A DNA stretch of 64,000 bases from Mytilus californianus (taxonomy: Eukaryota; Mollusca; Bivalvia; Mytilida; Mytilidae). The stretch is taken from assembly GCF_021869535.1 (NCBI RefSeq), contig NW_026262679.1, positions 85,371,143-85,435,142 on the forward strand, read 5' to 3'. Positions 57,489-64,000 of the stretch are shown here, one piece after another. A program made the position numbers and the translations under genes. Under the pieces are notes generated by a model. It was not told where the DNA came from. It saw nothing but the letters and a program-made list of their open reading frames with translations, and searched no databases. Each line of letters starts with the position of its first letter. The stretch's first letter is position 1.

Positions 57489-57779
57489 TTAAGGTTCATC
57501 ATAACATATGGACAAAAAAGGCTGGATTTACACCTCAAAAACGACTCTGAGTACAGACTTACCTGTCCAGTTGGAAAAGTTTTAAGGCCTGGCATCCAGT
57601 AGATATCAAAATATCAAAAAGTTTATATCTTTCTGAAACTCAAAATGCATTTAACTTTTATATATCCAGTGGATGCCAGGCCTTAATACTTTTCCAACTG
57701 GACAGGTAAGTCTGTACTCAGGGTAGTTTTTGAGGTGGAAATACAGCCATTTTTGTCCTTTTGTTATGATGAACCTTAA
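57489..57779. mobile_element. TTAA-flanked MITE with ~110-bp inverted arms
   Basis: TTAA at 57489-57492 and 57776-57779 flank GGTTCATCATAACATATGGA and its inverse. The arms (57493-57604 and 57664-57775) stay similar throughout, including CTTACCTGTCCAGTTGGAAA and GGCCTGGCATCCAGTAGATA, with a loop of about 60 bp. TTAA targets are typical of piggyBac and Kolobok relatives. No coding capacity. Confidence 0.88.
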
Positions 57780-58225
57780 TTAAAGGAGTTATTAGAATAT
57801 TGCCCTTAACTTGCTATTTTGACCAATTTTTGTAATGGAAAAGAAAGAACAGTGTGTGTCAATTCTTGACATAAAATCAATATATGCACATTAAAAGATT
57901 AGGACTTTTTGCTGACCCATGATCTTCCTCTCAAAGTCACAGTGAGGAGCAAAAACTACTCGCCTCCTGGGAAGTTCAAGACAACCCCTAGTACTGGTTT
58001 GAGTTAATCTTTAAAAAATATAAAAGACAAAGAGATATGCCAACTCTGAAAAATAACCATCAGATCATGATCTACATACATGTTTAACCCTGTCACATTC
58101 TGTATGTGCTTAATGTTCATGTATTATAAGTTCCCAAATTGAAATAGCAAAAGCACAAATTTACCTGTATGATAATATAATTAACATTTACCTACATGCA
58201 CACATGTACAATTATCTAAATATGC

Positions 58226-59113
58226 CTTAAATCATACCTGCCAACCCTCCCGTTTTGAGCGTGAGACTCCCGCTCAAATGGCGAAAAACGGGAAATCTCC
58301 CGCTTGCCGGTACCCTCCCGCGCGGGAGTATAGAATCTCCCCCTTTGGGATATTTTAACCTTGAATGATAAGTCAACAGTAATTACGTTTTTGTCTCACT
58401 GATTAGGGTTGTAATTACCTGTAAATCACAGACCATGTGAAATTAAATGGCTTCACTTGACAGCTTGGGTGTCAAACATAGTACTAATTAACGATAATTA
58501 ACGACTTTTGAAGCAAAACACTTCAAAGAAATTTCGGGTTACTTCCCCTGTTTAATCCTGTTTTAAGTTACCCTTCTTAAAATAATGTGAATTGATAAAA
58601 CAATATAAACTAAATTCAAATTAAACAAAGAATTATAAAAGAAGGGCAATTAAAAGATTTTGTATGCCTTAAGACAAAAAAAAATAATTATATTTTAAAA
58701 ATCACTTAAAAGATCTAAACTTCTATTCAATGTTTATATTGAAATTAATAAGATATGTATTGAACCAATTTAAGTCAAATAGATAAGTGCACACACAAAA
58801 TGCACCTGTGACAATATGATTGCTCTCTTATAACAGAGGGGTCTGGGATGAAAGTTGTCTGGAAGTGATTCAAATGTCAAAGTTGATGAAATAGGAATGA
58901 AACAAACAACACACCTTCTGTAGGATATAACCATATTTAAAGAAACAAAGTATATCTATAAACTCTTATATGTGTTTCGTAGATAAATAAATAAACAGGT
59001 CAGATATTTCACTTGAAAATGTCGTTCGCGCAAAATCTCCCCCTCAGCTGTCATAGCTGAGAGGGAGATCTCCCTCTTTGAAGGTTTCAGAGGTTGGCAG
59101 GTATGCTTAAATC
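58226..59113. mobile_element. Non-autonomous hAT-like element with 8-bp TSD
   Basis: Ends ATACCTGCCAACC (from 58234) and GGTTGGCAGGTATG (to 59105) are flanked by exact CTTAAATC at 58226-58233 and 59106-59113. Subterminal CTCCC-rich blocks (GAAATCTCCCGCTTGCCGG, GGGAGATCTCCCTCTTTGAA) lie at both ends. Eight-base duplication and end structure fit hAT. The inside is non-coding AT-rich DNA. Confidence 0.8.
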
Positions 59114-59154
59114 AAGCAGTTGGTTTTCTCATTTTGTTGTGCCAAGGCTTTTAA

Positions 59155-60451
59155 TACGACCGCAAAAAAATTGTGGTCGTATATTGGTATGACGTTGGCG
59201 TCGTCGTCGTCGTCCGAAGACACATTGGTTTTCGCACTCTAACTTTAGTTTAAGTGAATGGATCTCTATGAAATTTTACCATAAGGTTCAATACCACATA
59301 AGGAAGGTTGGGATTGATTTTGGGGGTTATGGTACCAACAGTTAAGGAATTAGGGGCCAAAAATAAGCATTTTTGTAACTTCCAGACATAACTTGTGTGT
59401 TAGTGTATGGATCTCTCTGACATTGTACCACAAGGTTCCATATCACAAAGGATATGCTGGGATTGATTTTGGGGGGTACATGTAATTGCCTCAAAATTTT
59501 AGGAATTAGGGGGCAAAAAACAAGCATTTTTCTAGTTTCATGATAATAACTTGTGTGTAAGTGTATGGATCTTTCTGAAATTGTTCTACACGGTTCCATA
59601 TCACAAAGGGAAAGCTGGAATTGAGTTTGGGGGTAATTGCCCTGAACGTTTAGGAATTTGAGGCCAAAAAAGGGCCTAAAAACAAGCATTTTTTCTAGTT
59701 TCCAGACAATAACTTGTGTTCAAGTGTATGGATCTCTCTGATATTGTACTGCAAGGTACCATACCACAAAGGGAATACTGGGATTGATTTAGGGGGTAAT
59801 TGCCTCAAAATGTTAGGAATTAGGGGCCAAAAAGGGGAAAAAAAACAAGCATTTTTCTAGTTTCATGACAATAACTTGTGTGTAAGTGTATGGATCTTTA
59901 TGAAATTGTACTACAAGGTTGCATATCTCAAAGGGAAAGCTGGGTTTGAGTTTGGGGGTAATTGCCCCAAACGTTTAGGAATTTGGGGCCAAAAAGGGGC
60001 CTAAAAACAAGCATTTTTCTAGTTTCCAGACAATAACTTGTGTTCAAGTGTATGGGGCTCTCTGAAATTGTACTGCAAGGTACCATACCACAAAAGGAAG
60101 GCTGGGATTGAGTTTGGGGGTGATGAATCATAAGGGGGGTCAAAAAATTTGGGGGGAGGGATTTTTTTTCCTTTTTTTTTTCTTTAAAATTTTCCGTTTT
60201 TTAAAATTGGTTATTCCTGATTTATATATAAAAGCAAATAATAATGATATGGTTTGAATAGGTAAATTAAAATTTTTTAAGTTCTTAGACCACATTCATT
60301 CTGTGTCAGAAACCTATGCTGTGTCAAATATTTAATCACAATCCAAATTCAGTGCTGTATCAAGCTTGAATGTTGTGTCCATACTTGCCCCAACTGTTCA
60401 GGGTTCGACCTCTGCGGTCGTATCAAGCTGCGCCCAGCGGAGCATTTTATT
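59155..60451 (+). mobile_element. TACGACCGC element, copy 1, with ~160-bp internal repeats
   Basis: Begins TACGACCGCAAAAAAATTGT then GGTCGTATATTGGTATGACG. It holds six ~160-bp units (starts near 59236, 59389, 59548, 59710, 59872, 60035). It ends TTCGACCTCTGCGGTCGTAT then CCAGCGGAGCATTTTATTA. Units alternate between a TGTGTGTAAG/GGTTCCATATC form and a TGTGTTCAAG/GGTACCATACC form. Minus-strand ORFs at 59342-59689 and 59928-60143 are products of this repetition. Copy 2 is at 61820-63109. Confidence 0.9.
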
Positions 60452-60454
60452 AGA

Positions 60455-60590
60455 GCTTACTATACAGCATGGGCTGTGCGCACTGTTGAACACTGTATAG
60501 CAAACTATAGTTGCTCACATCCACATCATCTGATGTCATGTGGATAGTTGTCTCATTGGCTATCATCCACATCTCCTGTTTTTTTAATTT
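60455..60590 (-). repeat. Family A-related fragment, minus orientation
   Basis: ATAGTTGTCTCATTGGCTAT then CATCCACATCTCCTGTTTTT is the inverse of the family A start; it abuts the end of the TACGACCGC element. Confidence 0.7.
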
Positions 60591-60599
60591 TGATTTTAA

Positions 60600-61525
60600 G
60601 TAATGTTCATGTATACAATGTGATTAAATCACTTTTAAAAAGCTCCAACCATTGTAAATGGTCTAGATATATTGTATCTAGTGGTCTAGTTCTGATAAAA
60701 AATGAGCATATTAAACAGGAGAGCAATCTGATTGAATCCATGCCTTGGTTACACAGACCTGTTGTTAGTAAAGTTTGGACACAGGATCTGTATTCCAATC
60801 AGATTGAATGGAGAGCTTATTATTGTTGTTGAGGGTCAATTAGAAATGTAAGCAGTTGTTTAGAAGAGTGGTGAAATAAGTTGTGGATACACAGAAAAAG
60901 TGTGTGCAGCAAAAATTACAAAAGATACTTAAATCCAGAAAAGCGCTTCGGACGCATGAAATTATCAAACGTGTTGTTTTCAATTTTTTAACTACATATG
61001 TTGCATTACTTGCGGAGTTAAAACATTGAACTATAAAAATGTAAAACCATTGGTAAAATGAATGAGATATTGTTTTTTTTTTCACTGTTTTACATTTTTA
61101 AAAAGTATGTTTAGAAAATAACAAACCATTTCAGGCAATAAACTTAAATTGAATAGTTTCAATTTTGACGCATTTAATATATGCAATGTCAGAAATGTAA
61201 TTTCTGAAATGTAACATTGGCTCAAATAAACAAACAAAATGCCTCGTAGGATTCTCACCTATTTTTCTTACATTTGAATTCAATAGCATAGAGGTTATTG
61301 TGTATATTATAAGTTACTGTTGTTATTATAATCATATGATATACTTCCAAAATATTTTGAATATCTGATAAAAGAACATTTAATTGATATATTTATTAAA
61401 AACATTTTGAGATTCATATAACATGTAGGAGCAAAAGTTCATTTTCTGGGACAATCCCTTTAATGTTTACCAGACAATTTAGTAATCAAGGAATTTACAT
61501 TGTTTAGAATTTATTTTTTTTTAAT
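60600..61525. other. Intronic stretch, no gene
   Basis: ORFs at 60548-60832 (plus), 60607-60798 and 60840-61085 (minus) show no family or splice support. It belongs to intron 1 of the C3orf38 homologue. Confidence 0.5.
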
Positions 61526-61531
61526 TTTCAG

Positions 61532-61725
61532 AGGCAATATCAGCCATATTGACTTATTCTCAATCATCATGTGAATTGTTGAAGAGGAAGAAAATTAAAA
61601 GGGATCTATTGTTTAAGTATTTGGTAGACAAAGGAATAGTTGTATCTGTTAGTTCAGACAAAAGGACAATCATTGAAAGACTGTTAAAGACATGGGGAAC
61701 CAAAAATATAACAGCTTTAATGACG
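61532..61725 (+). CDS. C3orf38: C3orf38 homologue, exon 2
   Basis: Acceptor TTTTTTTAATTTTCAG, donor ATGACG/GTAATT; enters in phase 1 and leaves in phase 0. It encodes AISAILTYSQSSCELLKRKK then IKRDLLFKYLVDKGIVVSVS and SDKRTIIERLLKTWGTKN. The order A-I-x-x-I-L-x-Y-S-Q-x-x-x-E-L-L-x-R-(K/R)-K-(V/I), then F-K-Y-L-x-x-x-G-(I/V)-V-(V/I) matches my recollection of C3orf38. Exons 1 and 2 give 104 codons of an expected ~330, so the rest must lie beyond 64000. The exon is flanked on both sides by copies of the TACGACCGC element. Confidence 0.75.
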
Positions 61726-61819
61726 GTAATTGTTTATAATTAAACTATAAGTTATTATAAAGAAGCATCTAAATATTTTGTTCTTTGCATTTTGAAAAGC
61801 AAAAACATTTCAGTTTTTA

Positions 61820-63109
61820 TACGACTGCAAAAAAAATTTGCGGTCGTATATTGGTATGACGTTGGCGTCGTCATCGTCGTCAGAAGACACATTGGTTTTC
61901 GCACTCTAACTTTAGTTTAAGTGAATGGATCTCTATGAAATTTTACCATAAGGTTCAATACCACAAAACGAAGGTTGGGATTGATTTTGGGGGTTATGGT
62001 ACCAACAGTTAAGGAATTAGGGGCCAAAAATAAGCATTTTTGTAACTTCCAGACATAACTTGTGTGTTAGTGTATGGATCTCTCTGACATTGTACTTCAA
62101 GGTTCAATATCACAAAGCTTAAGGGAATGCTGGGATTGATTTTGGGGGTAGTTGCCTCAAAATTTTAGGAATTAGGGGGCAAAAAAGAGGCAAAAAACAA
62201 GCATTTCATTTTCAGTTTCATGACATTAACTTGTGTGTAAGTGTATGGATCTTTCTGAAGTTGTACTACAAGGTTCCATATCACAAAGGGAAAGCTGGAA
62301 TTGAGTTTGGGGTAATTGCCCAAAACGTTTAGCAAAAAGGGGCCAAAAATAAGCATTTTTCTAGTTTCCAGACAATAACTTGTGTTCAAGTGTATGGATC
62401 TCTCTCTGAAATTGTACTGCAAGGTACCATACCACAAAGGGAAGGCTGGTATTGATTTTGGGGGTAATTACCTCAAAATTTTAGGAATTAGGGGCAAAAA
62501 AGGGGCAAAAAACAAGCATTTTTCTAGTTTCAGGACAATAATTTGTGTGTAAGTGTATGGATCTTTATAAAATTGTACTACAAGGTTCCATATCACAAAG
62601 GGAAAGCTGGGTTTGAGTTTGGGGGTAATTGCCCTAAACGTTTAGGAATTTTGGGCCAAAAAGGTGCCAAAAAACAAGCATTTTTCTAGTTTCCAGACAA
62701 TAACTTGTGTTCAAGTGTATGGATCTCTCTGAAATTGTACTGCAAGGTACCATACCACAAAGGGAAGGCTGGGATTGAGTTTGGGGTGATGAATCATAAG
62801 GGGGTTCAAAAAATTTGGGGGGGGGGGGTTTCCTTTTTTTTCTTTAAAATTTTCCGTTTTAAATTGATTATTTCTGATTTATATATAAAAGCAAATAATA
62901 ATGATATGGTTTGAATAGGTAAATTAAAATTTTTTAAGTTCTTAGACCACATTCATTCTGTGCCAGAAACCTATGCTGTGTCAAATGTTTAATCACAATC
63001 CAAATTCAGAGCTGTATCAAGCTTGAATGTTGTGTCCATACTTGCCCCAACTGTTCAGGGTTCGACCTCTGCGGTCGTATCAAGCTGTGTCCAGCGGAGC
63101 ATTTTATTA
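61820..63109 (+). mobile_element. TACGACCGC element, copy 2
   Basis: Same start, internal ~160-bp units and end as 59155-60451, in the same orientation, with small indels (for example an extra AAGCTTAAG near 62117). A G-run of nine or ten near 62817-62828 and TTAAATTGATTATTTCTGAT follow the last unit, as in copy 1. Confidence 0.9.
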
Positions 63110-63524
63110 AAAATTTTACTCATCAAAATTGCCTGTGATGCAAGTCTGAAGATTTATATTTCAAAGAATTGTGAATTTGACATATTGTTCTCTATAGTAA
63201 ATTTGATGAAAATATCTTTTATTTTTCACACAATTGTACATGTATAAATCAGAAAGTTTTCTTTTGACAAATGCCAAATTTTGTCTACAGGGTAAACACT
63301 TTGTTTATTGCAGAAAGCCAATATTTTTATAGTTTTTTCTTATGAGCAAAAAACATTTTTAAGTTCTTGTGATGGCATTTCACACAATTATTTAGCTTCA
63401 TATGAAGATATAATTTGCACATATAATTACATTTAAATAAATAAATCAGACATGTCAGATATGATTTTTCTATACAAATTTCTTACAAATACAAAAAGTA
63501 AGATATGTGCCTAATAGTATTGCT

Positions 63525-63770
63525 AATATATATATAAGATCATATAATACATTATTTCATTTCAGCATGAAATAATGTCTTTACTCAGTGATCTAGCATC
63601 ATATTTTTTTTGTCCCAGAAAATTGAAATTTTGATCATTTTCATGGGAATATATATATAAGATCATATAATACATTATTTCATTTCATCGTGAAAAAATG
63701 TCTTTACTCAGTGATCTAGCATCATATTTTTTTTGTCCCAGAAAATTGAAATTTTGATCATTTACATGGG
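63525..63770 (+). repeat. 124-bp tandem duplication, two copies
   Basis: 63525-63648 and 63649-63770 are near-identical (ATCATATAATACATTATTTC, TCTTTACTCAGTGATCTAGC, TTTGTCCCAGAAAATTGAAA). The first copy contains a hairpin, CATTATTTCAT against ATGAAATAATG, degraded in the second. Confidence 0.95.
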
Positions 63771-64000
63771 AATATAATAAGTCATCTCTAAACATACATT
63801 CCCTATGAAGCTGAGCCCAATGACATGACAGTTTTGTTGTTTAAATTGATAATTAAATTTAAAAAAAAGAGTCCAACACATATTTCACCCTAAAAAAATT
63901 TTGGCAGAAAGATTAGACCTTTATATGCATGAATTATTAACTTGCTGTCAAGCATGCATTATTACAATGTTATTATAAAATCAGCTGTTTGTTTGGCTCC
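63771..64000. other. Intronic end of window
   Basis: AT-rich, no exon seen; presumably intron 2 of the C3orf38 homologue. Confidence 0.4.

Noticed and set aside
59342..60143. Minus-strand ORFs with repeated SYYHETRKMLVF-like phrases
   Set aside because: They arise from the ~160-bp internal units of the TACGACCGC element and recur in copy 2; not a real repeat protein.

Overview
The window looks like AT-rich nuclear DNA of a marine mussel (Mytilus or a close relative). Four things point there: short exons with GT-AG splice sites, phase-1 intron chains, long introns full of transposon debris, and many copies of a dispersed repeat beginning near GGAGATGTGGTATGATTGCC that I recognise from Mytilus genomes. 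I see no prokaryotic operons, no CRISPR array and no rRNA. Real coding sequence is a small fraction of the 64 kb.

Layout. (1) 1-16.7 kb is mostly gene-poor. It holds dispersed repeats, a minus-strand ORF with a possible death-fold helix pattern (8529-8846), a weak candidate exon near 11.1 kb, and a hAT transposon relic with 8-bp target-site duplications (12871-13705). (2) 16.74-23.56 kb carries the last three exons of a TIR-domain adaptor resembling TICAM (TRIF/TRAM), plus strand. Its introns hold a terminal-inverted-repeat element, a foldback element with two overlapping perfect palindromes, and a Penelope-like GIY-YIG relic. (3) 23.6-29.3 kb has no gene I can support, but has tandem repeats, a perfect 28-bp hairpin and a tRNA-derived SINE. 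(4) 29.41-37.15 kb is a complete eight-exon gene, plus strand, for a predicted 368-residue secreted protein with a duplicated von Willebrand C-like cysteine module. Every intron is phase 1, and one intron contains a reverse-transcriptase fragment. (5) 38-45 kb is repeats plus a 175-codon single-exon ORF of unknown function (41761-42288). (6) 45.16-52.0 kb has two candidate 3' exons of an unrecognised gene. They flank a structure bounded by long inverted arrays of the palindrome TTTTTGATATCAAAAA. (7) 52.49-56.83 kb is a probable Mutator-like element: 9-bp target duplication GTTAGACAA, ends built of short tandem repeats, and a minus-strand exon resembling a MULE transposase C-terminus. (8) 57.13-61.73 kb holds exons 1 and 2 of a C3orf38 homologue, plus strand. 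Its 4.3-kb first intron contains a TTAA-flanked MITE, a hAT-like element and a 1.3-kb element with ~160-bp internal repeats. A second copy of the 1.3-kb element lies in the following intron; the remaining exons lie beyond the window.

The genes do not form a pathway. They look like independent loci separated by, and partly built over, transposable elements. The most striking signals are structural: the GATATC palindrome arrays, the tandem-repeat-ended MULE close to the C3orf38 start, and the three-armed palindrome near 18.6 kb. All family assignments are by eye, without database searches.
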